Assembly (NCBI GenBank): GCA_045654025.1
Contig: JAZOMO010000006.1
Coordinates: 1 to 41,701, forward strand
Direction of reading: 5' to 3'
Source of the DNA: Scatosoma sp045654025
Lineage (GTDB): Bacteria; Bacillota; Clostridia; Christensenellales; Borkfalkiaceae
Length of the DNA stretch: 41,701 nt
Positions 9,216 to 16,165 of the stretch are shown piece by piece; the stretch's first letter is position 1; each line of letters begins with the position of its first letter. Position numbers and translations under genes: made by a program. The notes under the pieces are model-generated. The model ran no database searches. It was not told the origin of the DNA and saw nothing but the letters and a program-made list of their open reading frames with translations.

Positions 9216-9782
9216 TTAATTTGCGTTATATTTCCCCATAACGAGGTCGATACGAACGCCGCGCGCAAAGTCCGCCGCCGCTTCGCCAGCCTTGTGGCAA
9301 GCCTCCGCAAACAAGGGATAATCGTCCTTACGGATTTCAGACAAAACATAGTCGATGATGGGGATATTCAAAGCCTCGTCGCGAATCCCTACGCGAATAC
9401 GGGCAAAGTCCTTAATCCCCGTTTCCCCGATGATACTACGCATACCGTTGTGCGTGCCTGCGCTACCCTGCGCGCGAATGCGCACCTTACCCTTGGGCAA
9501 GTCGTAGTCGTCGTAAATCACCAAGAGGTTCTCAGGGGGAATTTTGTATTTCGACATCAGCTGTTTTACAGCCCTACCAGAGTTGTTCATGTACGTCAAA
9601 GGACGGGCGATAATCACTTTTTCGCCCCCTACAAACGCCTCGGCAACCGATGCCTCACATTCCTTTTTCTTAAATTTTGCGCCCAAAATTTCGGCAACGT
9701 CCCCAGCCGCAATAAAGCCCATATTGTGGAAGGTTTTTTCATACTTTTTATCGGGGTTGCCTAAGCCTACAATCAAATACAT
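9216..9782 (-). CDS. pth: Peptidyl-tRNA hydrolase
   Basis: Recognised by MYLIVGLGNPDKKYEKTFHN (catalytic His in TFHNMG), the PLTYMNNSG motif and YDDYDLPKGKVR followed by GSAGTHNGMRSI. The enzyme releases tRNA from peptidyl-tRNA that drops off the ribosome. The start chosen is the ATG at 9782 (188 aa), with GAGGA about 9 nt upstream. An in-frame start 30 nt earlier lies inside the prs terminator hairpin and is not credible. It sits between prs and mfd, with 60 nt before mfd. Confidence 0.97.
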   Translation of the reverse strand: MYLIVGLGNPDKKYEKTFHNMGFIAAGDVAEILGAKFKKKECEASVAEAFVGGEKVIIARPLTYMNNSGRAVKQLMSKYKIPPENLLVIYDDYDLPKGKVRIRAQGSAGTHNGMRSIIGETGIKDFARIRVGIRDEALNIPIIDYVLSEIRKDDYPLFAEACHKAGEAAADFARGVRIDLVMGKYNAN

Positions 9783-9801
9783 ATCCTTATTTCCTCTTGA
9801 T

Positions 9802-9830
9802 AAAACCGCCACCGCAAACGCGGCGGCGGT
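9802..9830 (-). terminator. Hairpin terminator after prs
   Basis: On the minus strand ACCGCCGCCGC and GCGGTGGCGGT form an 11-nt-arm GC-rich stem with a GTTT loop, then TTTTAT. The other strand has a longer T run, so it could work both ways. The short U tract suggests partial read-through into pth-mfd. Confidence 0.7.
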
Positions 9831-9849
9831 AATTTTTTTCCTTCGTTAA

Positions 9850-10794
9850 TTAGTCGTACAATTTGGACATGGGCTTATCCAGATATACGTTCTCGATTGC
9901 CGCCGCAAAGATGTCTGCAACGGACAAAACCTCGAACTTGGGAAGTTTCTTCTCTTCGGGAAGATTAACGGTGTCGAGCATCACAAGCTTATCGATAACC
10001 GATTTTTCCAAACGCTCGATAGCAGGTCCGCTGAGTACGGCGTGCGTACAGCCTGCATAAATCTTGGTTGCGCCTGCATCCTTCAACGCCTGCGCGCCCT
10101 GACAAATCGTACCTGCGGTATCAATCATATCGTCCAGCATCAGGCAGTTTTTGCCGCTGACATCACCGATGATGTTCATAACTTCCATAACGTTCGCCTT
10201 AGGACGACGCTTGTCGATGATAGCAATGGGAACGCCGAACTTTTCCGCCACCTTTCTTGCGCGCTTTACGCTGCCAAGGTCGGGAGCAACCACGACGTCA
10301 ATTTTTTCGTTCTTTGCAAAGTAGTTGCAGAGGGTAGGACCGCCCAAAAGGTTATCCACGGGAATGTCGAAGAACCCCTGGATTTGTTCTGCATGCAAGT
10401 CCATCGTAAGTACACGGTCAGCACCTGCAGCCGTAATCAAGTTTGCCACAAGCTTTGCCGTGATGGGATCACGGGAACGAGCCTTTCTATCCTGACGAGC
10501 ATACCCAAAATAAGGCACAACAGCCGTGATACGACCCGCCGATGCACGCTTTGCGGCGTCAATCATAATCAAAAGCTCCATCAGGTTATCGTTAACAGGT
10601 GCGCAGGTAGATTGAATGATGAACAAATCTCTACCACGTACCGTTTCTGCGATGTGAACGTTGATTTCCCCGTCGGAGAAGGTAGCTACTTCGATTTCCC
10701 CAAGCTCGGTATTGAGCTTCTTTGCAATCGCTTCCGCAAAAGCGCGGTTGGAATTGCCGCAAAACAACTTGATTTCGTTACCGTGCGTAATCAT
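9850..10794 (-). CDS. prs: Ribose-phosphate pyrophosphokinase (PRPP synthase)
   Basis: From the ATG at 10794 the protein is 314 aa, the usual class I PRPP synthase length. Visible motifs are FSDGEINVHIAETVRGRDLF, the flexible-loop/ATP region YFGYARQDRKARSRDPITAKL, DLHAEQIQGFFDIPVDNL and the PRPP-binding loop CLMLDDMIDTAGTI. It makes PRPP from ribose-5-phosphate and ATP for nucleotide, His and Trp synthesis. A longer frame opens at a TTG 78 nt upstream, but the ATG has AAGGATGG before it and fits the family. A leader of over 300 nt separates it from its promoter. Confidence 0.98.
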   Translation of the reverse strand: MITHGNEIKLFCGNSNRAFAEAIAKKLNTELGEIEVATFSDGEINVHIAETVRGRDLFIIQSTCAPVNDNLMELLIMIDAAKRASAGRITAVVPYFGYARQDRKARSRDPITAKLVANLITAAGADRVLTMDLHAEQIQGFFDIPVDNLLGGPTLCNYFAKNEKIDVVVAPDLGSVKRARKVAEKFGVPIAIIDKRRPKANVMEVMNIIGDVSGKNCLMLDDMIDTAGTICQGAQALKDAGATKIYAGCTHAVLSGPAIERLEKSVIDKLVMLDTVNLPEEKKLPKFEVLSVADIFAAAIENVYLDKPMSKLYD

Positions 10795-11120
10795 GTGTAA
10801 AAAACCATCCTTGCATTGTATTTTTTTCGCAACGCCGCTTTTCCGCGCGCCTTGCGTATTTTTCCCTAGCAACCTATGCGGAATATACCTATCTCCGCTA
10901 TCCCCTTATCAAGTGATGTTTTCACTATTTCTATGGCTATGGCACAGAGAATGGTTGATTTTAGCTGAAATCTATTTTCAGCGATTTGACGAGAAAAAAT
11001 ACAAGAAAGACAAGCGATTTGCGAGGGCGCATACCCCCAGCGGTCTGTAACCGAGCAAAACACGAAGTATTTCGTAGAATTTTTCCGTCAAAAATTAACC
11101 AGGTGATGTGACAGAGCCAT
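10795..11120 (-). other. Long untranslated leader of prs
   Basis: There is no convincing gene between prs and tadA. With the promoter at 11125-11154 the prs transcript would carry about 320 nt of leader. The promoter-proximal part contains the imperfect palindrome at 10985-11092. The start-proximal 190 nt have no obvious riboswitch signature or ribosome binding site of an upstream peptide that I can recognise. Confidence 0.5.
10985..11092. repeat. Imperfect intergenic palindrome in the prs leader
   Basis: The ends are TTTGACG and CGTCAAA, with continuing partial complementarity (AGAAAAAATAC against GTAGAATTTTTC). The core reads GACAAG, GCGAGGGCGCATACCC and GTAACCGAGC. The layout (AT-rich complementary ends, GACAAG near the left, CGAGC in the right half) resembles the element at 40590-40714, though the cores differ. 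Confidence 0.5.
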
Positions 11121-11124
11121 TTCT

Positions 11125-11154
11125 ATAATACCCTATTTGCCACGTTTTCGTCAA
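11125..11154 (-). promoter_or_regulatory. Promoter of prs
   Basis: Minus-strand -35 TTGACG (11154-11149), 18-nt spacer, -10 TATTAT (11130-11125), starting about 30 nt after the tadA stop codon. Confidence 0.7.
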
Positions 11155-11183
11155 GGGAATTACAGAACTTTCTTCGAAAAAAC

Positions 11184-11711
11184 TTATTGATTTTCTTCCC
11201 TTTCTGCGCTTTGAGCCTCTAACGCCTTACGCTTTTCCTTTTCTTCCTTCGCTTTTTGGCGCATGGCAACGAAAAAGTCGGTGAGCACCGCCGAACATTC
11301 TTCCTCCAAAACGCCCCCTACAACCTCCGTCTTATGGTTAAGCAGGTTGGCGTCTGCAAGCTCGTTGGTCAAAGACCTGCCCTTTTGTTCGTACGCGCCA
11401 AAGTACAGCTTGTCCACCCTTGCATTCAGCGATGCGCCCATGCACATAGGACAAGGCTCTAAGGTGACGTACAGCTCGCACCCCTCAGGCAACCGCCAGG
11501 AGTGGAATTTTTTGCAAGCCCTATCAATCGCCATCATCTCTGCGTGCGCCGAGGCAAGCTGTAATTTCGCCCGACGATTGTAGCCGCTTGCAACCACTTT
11601 ATCCTCGTAGACGATGACCGCCCCGATAGGCACTTCGCCCTGCTTTAAGCCACGCTTAGCCGCCGCAATCGCCCGACGCATAAATTTTTCTTCTCTCGTT
11701 AATCTTCTCAT
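11184..11711 (-). CDS. tadA: tRNA-specific adenosine deaminase TadA
   Basis: Zinc-dependent deaminase that converts A34 of tRNA-Arg(ACG) to inosine. From the ATG at 11711 (175 aa), the HAE motif is H56-A57-E58 (zinc ligand and proton shuttle) and PCPMC supplies C87 and C90; EVPIGAVIV precedes them as in the family. The C-terminal 25 residues are a Lys/Glu-rich tail, longer than usual. Starts at 11735 and 11684 are also in frame; 11711 best matches the family N-terminus. It overlaps the preceding peptidase gene by 56 nt and is the last gene of the CPBP-rlmH-M14-tadA run. Confidence 0.93.
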   Translation of the reverse strand: MRRLTREEKFMRRAIAAAKRGLKQGEVPIGAVIVYEDKVVASGYNRRAKLQLASAHAEMMAIDRACKKFHSWRLPEGCELYVTLEPCPMCMGASLNARVDKLYFGAYEQKGRSLTNELADANLLNHKTEVVGGVLEEECSAVLTDFFVAMRQKAKEEKEKRKALEAQSAEREENQ

Positions 11712-12531
11712 TTTGTACCGCCGTCGACAGCGCATTTAGCGCGCCGCCACAATGTTGATGAATATTCCAAAATGCCACCCCGTTCAACGGGTGGGAAAAA
11801 CTATCCGCCCCTACCTCTACCGTATAGGACGGGATTTTGAAAGTCTTGATACACCAGTCCTTATAACCGCCAACGCTACCTTGCACCAGCCGCAACGGAT
11901 AGCCAGTCGATTTCGACAGCGCTTGCCCGATGCGAAAATCACTCTCCGCGTCTAGGGTTGATTGCCCAAAATACCAGTAAATCTCCTCGCCTTTCGTGTG
12001 AAAGCTGATGGTATAGTCGGGTGAAATTTCTTCCGTAAAGCGCTTTAAAGCCAGAGTTTCCGGTTCGGAGAACGGACGTTCCCCGATATAGTTTTCCGCG
12101 CCGCGCTTGCGGACGTTGTACTTGCCTTTGCCCCATTCCGCATCAAAGTTGACGTTGAGGTCCACGCCGCGGGCGTTTGCTTTCCAAAGCCGCAATTCGC
12201 CGTCACTGTACGCCGATAAAAATCGAAAATAGGGGTAACCTTTCGCCGTAGATAAGCCCTTTTGCGATAACAACGCTCCGTCTGGATTCGCCAAAGGAAC
12301 AAGCCAAATACTGCCTGCAATCCCCCGCTTTTGGGCGTTCTTATAATGGGCTTTTGCCAGCCGAGACGTCAACCACTCTCTGCCGTGTATTGCGTAAACC
12401 GCAATTCCCACGGGGTCACCCTCGCCCACCTTTATCGCATACAAATTCCGCTTTTGTAAGCTACTGCCGATAATCCGCTTTTCCGTATCTGCACCGTTAT
12501 AAAAACGGGTGATTTCTCCATAAATATCCAT
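11656..12531 (-). CDS. M14-family zinc carboxypeptidase
   Basis: The 291-aa protein carries the M14 ligand set: H49 and E52 in HGREW and H178 in ISFHTKGEEIYW. E239 in SYTVEVG is the likely general base, with NPDG and VDLNVNF as substrate-side motifs. This is the pattern of gamma-D-glutamyl-diamino acid peptidases, which trim peptidoglycan stem peptides. No signal peptide is visible, which suggests action on imported muropeptides in the cytoplasm; that location is inference. It sits between rlmH (24 nt gap) and tadA (overlap). Confidence 0.87.
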   Translation of the reverse strand: MDIYGEITRFYNGADTEKRIIGSSLQKRNLYAIKVGEGDPVGIAVYAIHGREWLTSRLAKAHYKNAQKRGIAGSIWLVPLANPDGALLSQKGLSTAKGYPYFRFLSAYSDGELRLWKANARGVDLNVNFDAEWGKGKYNVRKRGAENYIGERPFSEPETLALKRFTEEISPDYTISFHTKGEEIYWYFGQSTLDAESDFRIGQALSKSTGYPLRLVQGSVGGYKDWCIKTFKIPSYTVEVGADSFSHPLNGVAFWNIHQHCGGALNALSTAVQNEKINERRKIYASGDCGG

Positions 12532-12555
12532 ACGGCATACTATGCCGATACTTAT

Positions 12556-12993
12556 TTATTTGTGATAGGTCGAGCCCGCGTTAATCATAAATGCACGATA
12601 CACCTGCTCGGCTAAAACCACGCGCATCAGCTGGTGCGGAAAGGTCATATCCGAAAAGGACAACCGATAATCCGCCGCCTGCTTTACACGAGGGGACAAC
12701 CCACAGGACGAGCCTATAACGAAGGTGATTTCCTTGCCGTTATCCGTCAAGGTCTTTATCTTTGCCGCCAGCTTTTCGCTGGAAAGCTTCTCCCCTTCCA
12801 CCGCCAAAGCTATCACGTAGCCCTTGCACGCGCGCAAGATATCGTCCGCCTCCGCCTCGGGATTTGTACCCTCGGCAAGCTCCTTAATTTCCACCTTCGC
12901 AAAACGGGAAATACGCTTTGCGTATTCCGCCACCGCCTCACGGTAAAAGCTCTCTTTAATTTTTCCAACGACTACAAAATTAACCTTTTGCAT
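12556..12993 (-). CDS. rlmH: 23S rRNA (pseudouridine1915-N3)-methyltransferase RlmH
   Basis: A 145-aa SPOUT-class methyltransferase. The start (VNFVVVGKIKESFYREAVAEY), the central FVIGSSCGLSP and the C-terminal FPHQLMRVVLAEQVYRAF match RlmH closely, including the knotted SAM-binding loop. The enzyme methylates position 1915 in helix 69 of 23S rRNA. Its start lies one base after the stop of the CPBP protease gene, so the two are cotranscribed. Confidence 0.97.
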   Translation of the reverse strand: MQKVNFVVVGKIKESFYREAVAEYAKRISRFAKVEIKELAEGTNPEAEADDILRACKGYVIALAVEGEKLSSEKLAAKIKTLTDNGKEITFVIGSSCGLSPRVKQAADYRLSFSDMTFPHQLMRVVLAEQVYRAFMINAGSTYHK

Positions 12994-12994
12994 C

Positions 12995-13912
12995 TTACAC
13001 CCCGAATAAGCCCGATACCCAACCGATTAAGCAAACGAATATCCCTGCCGATGCGCAGAGGAAAAAGCCTTTCCAGTCGGGTTTTTCTTCCTCGTTTCGA
13101 CCTGCTTTTACAGCATAGACGACGAGATACCCCACGGATGTCACAAGGCATACCGCCGAAGAAATTAAAATCGGCAACATATCCGCCTGCCAAGCGAGCT
13201 TTTCCGCGCAAAGAATGAAGGCGTTGTTGCAAAAATGCGCCAGCACGGTGGGAAGAATACTGCCAGAACGAATAGCAATCAAGGCAAATGCTACGCCACA
13301 GAAAAATTGATACAAGGTCTGCGCAGGGTTTTGATGAAAGAGGGAAAAGAGCCCGCCGCATACGAGGGCCGCCGCCCATACGGGCATTCCTCTTAACCCA
13401 CGCAACAGAACGCCTCTAAAAAACAGCTCCTCAAAGATTGCAGGCAGGACGGCAATCACCACGATTACCCCCACAAATCCCCAACCATCCATAGACGGAA
13501 TTTGCGGCTCAGTCACCTGCAAACCGAGATTTTTCAGCCAGATGATAAACCAGCTGTTCACGCTTGAGAGGGAGAACAGCCCAAACTGCACAATAAGCGC
13601 CAACGCAAAATCCCATACGGTAGGTTTCCCGACGACCGATTTCACGGGAGTTTTCATTAGACGAAAAAACAATACCGCCACAATGGCAAACGAGGCTTGC
13701 GATAATAGATACCCTACGTAAAGATACCAGTTTTCCTTCTCTACACCCTCGTAAAACAGACCGAACACCGCCCCGACGATGGCAAACAGCAACGCAAGAA
13801 CGTACGGCAACGCCGCCGCCAAGGAAAAAGCAAGCCCTGAGGCCTTCTGTTCCGTCACCTCGCCGACCAAGCTTTGTAATAAATTCGGTTGTTCTCTGTT
13901 CGTATTTTTCAT
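12995..13912 (-). CDS. CPBP-family intramembrane glutamic endopeptidase
   Basis: The 305-aa membrane protein has about eight hydrophobic segments. CPBP (Abi/CAAX-protease) motifs are clear: E161-E162-x3-R166 in EELFFRGVLL, H193 in FHQNPAQ, and H226 with N230 in HFCNNA. These are the catalytic residues of Rce1-like intramembrane proteases. Roles of bacterial members range from peptide processing to bacteriocin immunity, and the role here is unknown. The -10 box of its promoter ends 6 nt before the ATG and no Shine-Dalgarno sequence precedes the start, so the message may be leaderless. Confidence 0.88.
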   Translation of the reverse strand: MKNTNREQPNLLQSLVGEVTEQKASGLAFSLAAALPYVLALLFAIVGAVFGLFYEGVEKENWYLYVGYLLSQASFAIVAVLFFRLMKTPVKSVVGKPTVWDFALALIVQFGLFSLSSVNSWFIIWLKNLGLQVTEPQIPSMDGWGFVGVIVVIAVLPAIFEELFFRGVLLRGLRGMPVWAAALVCGGLFSLFHQNPAQTLYQFFCGVAFALIAIRSGSILPTVLAHFCNNAFILCAEKLAWQADMLPILISSAVCLVTSVGYLVVYAVKAGRNEEEKPDWKGFFLCASAGIFVCLIGWVSGLFGV

Positions 13913-13918
13913 ACGCTC

Positions 13919-13947
13919 ATTATAACAAATACGCTGAAAAAATGCAA
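13919..13947 (-). promoter_or_regulatory. Promoter of the CPBP-rlmH-M14-tadA operon
   Basis: Minus-strand -35 TTGCAT (13947-13942), exact 17-nt spacer, -10 TATAAT (13924-13919). Six bases then separate the -10 from the ATG. It abuts the U tract of the sigF terminator. Confidence 0.85.
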
Positions 13948-13948
13948 G

Positions 13949-13979
13949 AAAAAAAGCGGAAAAGAATTTCTTTTACCGC
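13949..13979 (-). terminator. Terminator of the sigF operon
   Basis: On the minus strand GCGG-x-AAAAG and CTTTT-x-CCGC form a stem with one internal mismatch, followed by seven T. It begins about 10 nt after the sigF stop codon. Confidence 0.88.
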
Positions 13980-13988
13980 AAAAGTTTA

Positions 13989-14714
13989 TTATCCGCTTAA
14001 TTTTTCCCGAAAGCTTTTGATGATTTTGTTTTCAAGGCGGGACACCTGCACTTGGCTGACGCCGATTTTTTTGGCAACCTCGCTCTGCGTCATGTCCCGA
14101 TAATATCGAAGAATGATAATCTTCCGTTCCCGTTCGGGCAGTTCGTCTATCACCCCTTTTAGAACGAGGCTGTCTATCATACTCTCCTGCATATCCACCG
14201 CAGGCAGGACCTCAATAAGCTCCCGTTCCTTGCCGTCCTTGTATTCCGACCCAGCATGAATGGATATGGGCATCTTGGACGAGCCAAGCACGAACACCGC
14301 CTCACTCTCTTCCATTCCAAAGCGTTTCGCAACCTCAGCCACCGAAGGCTGTTTCCCGTCCTCTATCGTTCGCTGTTCGATATAGGCGTTCATCTCCTTC
14401 GCCGCCTGCTTTAGCGACCGTGACACCTTCACCGAACCGTCGTCACGCATAAACCGCTTGATTTCCCCCGCAATCATCGGCACGGCATAGGTGGAAAAGC
14501 GTACGCCAAAGCCTTCGTCAAAGCCCGCAATCGCCTTCAAAAAGCCCAGCGAGGCAAGCTGAAAGAGGTCGTCGTATTCAACGCCCTTATTTAAGTACCT
14601 TTTGACGATACATTTTATCAGGGATACGTTTTCAGACAAAAGCCTTTCCTTCGCCCGATCGTCCCCCGTTTTTGCCTGCCGTATGAGCGCAAGCATCTCT
14701 TCATACACCAACAT
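13989..14714 (-). CDS. sigF: Forespore sigma factor SigF (SpoIIAC)
   Basis: A 241-aa group 3 sigma-70 factor. Region 2 includes YDDLFQLASLGFLKAIAGFD and VRFSTYAVPMIAGEIKRFMR, region 3 VKVSRSLKQAAKEM, and region 4 RDMTQSEVAKKIGVSQVQVS. These follow SigF/SigG sequences, and the position behind spoIIAA-spoIIAB identifies SigF. It directs the first forespore transcription after asymmetric division and is held inactive by SpoIIAB. The ATG at 14714 has GAGAGAG close upstream; a TTG 12 nt earlier is less likely. Confidence 0.96.
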   Translation of the reverse strand: MLVYEEMLALIRQAKTGDDRAKERLLSENVSLIKCIVKRYLNKGVEYDDLFQLASLGFLKAIAGFDEGFGVRFSTYAVPMIAGEIKRFMRDDGSVKVSRSLKQAAKEMNAYIEQRTIEDGKQPSVAEVAKRFGMEESEAVFVLGSSKMPISIHAGSEYKDGKERELIEVLPAVDMQESMIDSLVLKGVIDELPERERKIIILRYYRDMTQSEVAKKIGVSQVQVSRLENKIIKSFREKLSG

Positions 14715-14743
14715 ACTCTCTCGCAAAAATACCGACTTTGTTT

Positions 14744-15175
14744 TTACATGCCTACCGCTTTTTGCATGATGACGCGCGTACCCTTACCTGGCTCACTTTC
14801 CACTTGGAAAAAGGTGCTGAACGTCTGCATCACCGTAAAGCCCATACCAGAGCGTTCGTCGTTTTCCAAGGTGGTGAAGAAGGGAGTCATCGCCTCTTGC
14901 ACGTCCTCAATACCACAGCCGTAGTCCGTAATGACGATATGTAAAATGCCGCCACGGGGAGCTTTTTCAATACGGCATTCGATGTCGATGCGCCCCTCCT
15001 CACCTTTGTAGGCGTGTACGATGCAGTTGGTGACCGGCTCGGAAACCGCCGTCTTGATGTCGGAAAGGTCGGAAAAGGACGGGGCAAGCGGCAGAGCAAA
15101 CGCCGCCACTGCGCTTCGCGCAAAGCTCTCGTTTTCGGACAGAGCCGCCAACTCTAATTTCATATAATTATGCAT
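14744..15175 (-). CDS. spoIIAB: Anti-sigma F factor SpoIIAB
   Basis: A 143-aa GHKL-fold serine kinase and anti-sigma factor. It has the N box VSEPVTNCIVHAY, the G1 region ITDYGCGI and the ATP-lid ERSGMGFTVMQTF. It binds SigF and phosphorylates SpoIIAA. GGAG follows the spoIIAA stop; the ATG at 15175 has a 9-nt spacing, whereas the ATG at 15181 would be only 3 nt away. Confidence 0.96.
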   Translation of the reverse strand: MHNYMKLELAALSENESFARSAVAAFALPLAPSFSDLSDIKTAVSEPVTNCIVHAYKGEEGRIDIECRIEKAPRGGILHIVITDYGCGIEDVQEAMTPFFTTLENDERSGMGFTVMQTFSTFFQVESEPGKGTRVIMQKAVGM

Positions 15176-15188
15176 ATTCATATTCTCC

Positions 15189-15500
15189 TTACGATATTTT
15201 AGGAATCAGGGTGTAGACACCGCTGATTGAAAGAATTTTGTCAGCGGATTGGTTTGGGTTTTTTATGTAGACGGGAATGGAATACCGCCTGCATTTTTTG
15301 TACCTACCGATTAAAAAGCCGATGCCTGTCGAATCCATAAACCCAACGTCCGATAAATCGAAAACCACGAAGTCTACAAAAGAGCGTTCGTCTATCGTAT
15401 CGTCGGCAAGCCGTCGAAGGGAGGAGGCTGCGTGTTCGTCCAGCTCACCCGAAAGATAAAAAGTTAATTGTCGCCCGTCTTGGCGAAAGGTTAACTGCAT
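15189..15500 (-). CDS. spoIIAA: Anti-anti-sigma factor SpoIIAA
   Basis: A 103-aa STAS-domain protein. S57 in GFMDSTGIGFLIGRY is at the position phosphorylated by SpoIIAB in B. subtilis (S58). Dephosphorylated SpoIIAA releases SigF in the forespore. The ATG at 15500 has AGAGGAGA about 9 nt upstream, and the length is normal. The frame stays open upstream to 15797, but that extension runs through a MITE-like element and is not coding. No clear sigma-H promoter was found; a lone TATAAT lies upstream of the element at 15674-15669. Confidence 0.95.
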   Translation of the reverse strand: MQLTFRQDGRQLTFYLSGELDEHAASSLRRLADDTIDERSFVDFVVFDLSDVGFMDSTGIGFLIGRYKKCRRYSIPVYIKNPNQSADKILSISGVYTLIPKIS

Positions 15501-15516
15501 GATTATTTTCTCCTCT

Positions 15517-15654
15517 AGCCGTTTCAAACCAAATTGAACCAGCCTTAAAATGTTATTTTTCGCGCGCGAATACCGTCCGTATTGCAAGCGGAAATCCTGC
15601 ACGGTTTGGGGATTTTCCGCCGTCAAACCTGGTTCCATTCGGTTTGAAACGGCT
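15517..15654. mobile_element. MITE-like element, copy A (138 bp)
   Basis: Ends are AGCCGTTTCAAACC and its complement, with the inverted repeat continuing imperfectly for about 25 nt. Reverse-complemented, it matches both ends of copy B at 20994-21269 and lacks that copy's central segment. TA lies at each outer end (TAGCCG and CGGCTA), as expected if insertion duplicated a TA. It has no coding capacity and ends a few bases before the spoIIAA ribosome binding site. Between it and the tRNA promoter (15655-15762) I see only AT-rich sequence. Confidence 0.85.
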
Positions 15655-15762
15655 ATGCGTTTGTATTGATTATAAGGGCTGAGGAAGGGAATATTTTGCA
15701 AAATTACGTCGAAAAAAGAGGAGTTAAGACGAAAAAAATTTTTGATTTTTAAGGCAAAATAC

Positions 15763-15791
15763 TTGACTTTATGATGAAAATAGTATATTAT
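15763..15791 (+). promoter_or_regulatory. Promoter of the tRNA-Ile2/tRNA-Asp operon
   Basis: -35 TTGACT, 17-nt spacer, -10 TATTAT, followed by ATACAAGCGTTGT as at the Gly-Arg-His promoter. The first tRNA begins 35 nt after the -10. Confidence 0.88.
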
Positions 15792-15826
15792 ATACAAGCG
15801 TTGTACGTTAGGAACAAATGCGGCTT

Positions 15827-15903
15827 GGGCCTTTAGCTCAGTTGGTTAGAGCTGCCGGCTCATAACCGGCTGGTCCACGGTTCGAGTCCGTGAGGGCCCA
15901 CCA
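15827..15903 (+). tRNA. tRNA with CAT anticodon, probably tRNA-Ile2 (lysidine-modified)
   Basis: Acceptor GGGCCTT/AGGGCCC, anticodon loop CTCATAA, discriminator A and encoded CCA. Three CAT tRNAs occur in this window. This one has the GGxCCTTTAGCTCAG start and CTCATAA loop of Firmicute tRNA-Ile2, whereas elongator tRNA-Met has TTCATAC. It would need TilS to become an AUA reader. The identity is inferred from similarity. Confidence 0.85.
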
Positions 15904-15943
15904 AGCTTTCCTACGTAGGCGATATAGAAACGAATAACGATAT

Positions 15944-16020
15944 GGCCCAATAGCTCAGTTGGTTAGAGCGCCAGCCTGTCACGCTGGAGGTCGACGGTTC
16001 GAGCCCGTTTTGGGTCGCCA
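15944..16020 (+). tRNA. tRNA-Asp (GTC)
   Basis: Acceptor GGCCCAA/TTGGGTC, anticodon stem CCAGC/GCTGG with loop CTGTCAC (GTC), T loop TTCGAGC, discriminator G, encoded CCA. It is the second gene of a two-tRNA operon closed by the terminator that follows at once. Confidence 0.96.
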
Positions 16021-16024
16021 AAAA

Positions 16025-16057
16025 AACAGACAAGTTTTCACACTTGTCTGTTTTTTG
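16025..16057 (+). terminator. Terminator of the tRNA-Ile2/Asp operon
   Basis: ACAGACAAG and CTTGTCTGT form a 9-bp stem around TTTTCACA, then a run of six T. Confidence 0.92.
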
Positions 16058-16165
16058 TTGTTCTACCAGAGAAAAACTTTATAATTCTAAAAAAAATCGT
16101 ATAATTTCGCCCCTTAATGTGAATCCTTAAACCACCAGTTCTAAAGACTAAAGGGGTAAGAAATT

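Noticed and set aside
15669..15674. TATAAT on the minus strand as a sigma-A promoter for the sigF operon
   Set aside because: No acceptable -35 box lies 16-18 nt upstream, and the operon is normally driven by sigma-H, so it was not listed as a promoter.
15501..15797. N-terminal extension of SpoIIAA by 99 residues
   Set aside because: The extension is translated from the MITE-like element and AT-rich leader. The ATG at 15500 has a strong ribosome binding site and gives the normal family length.
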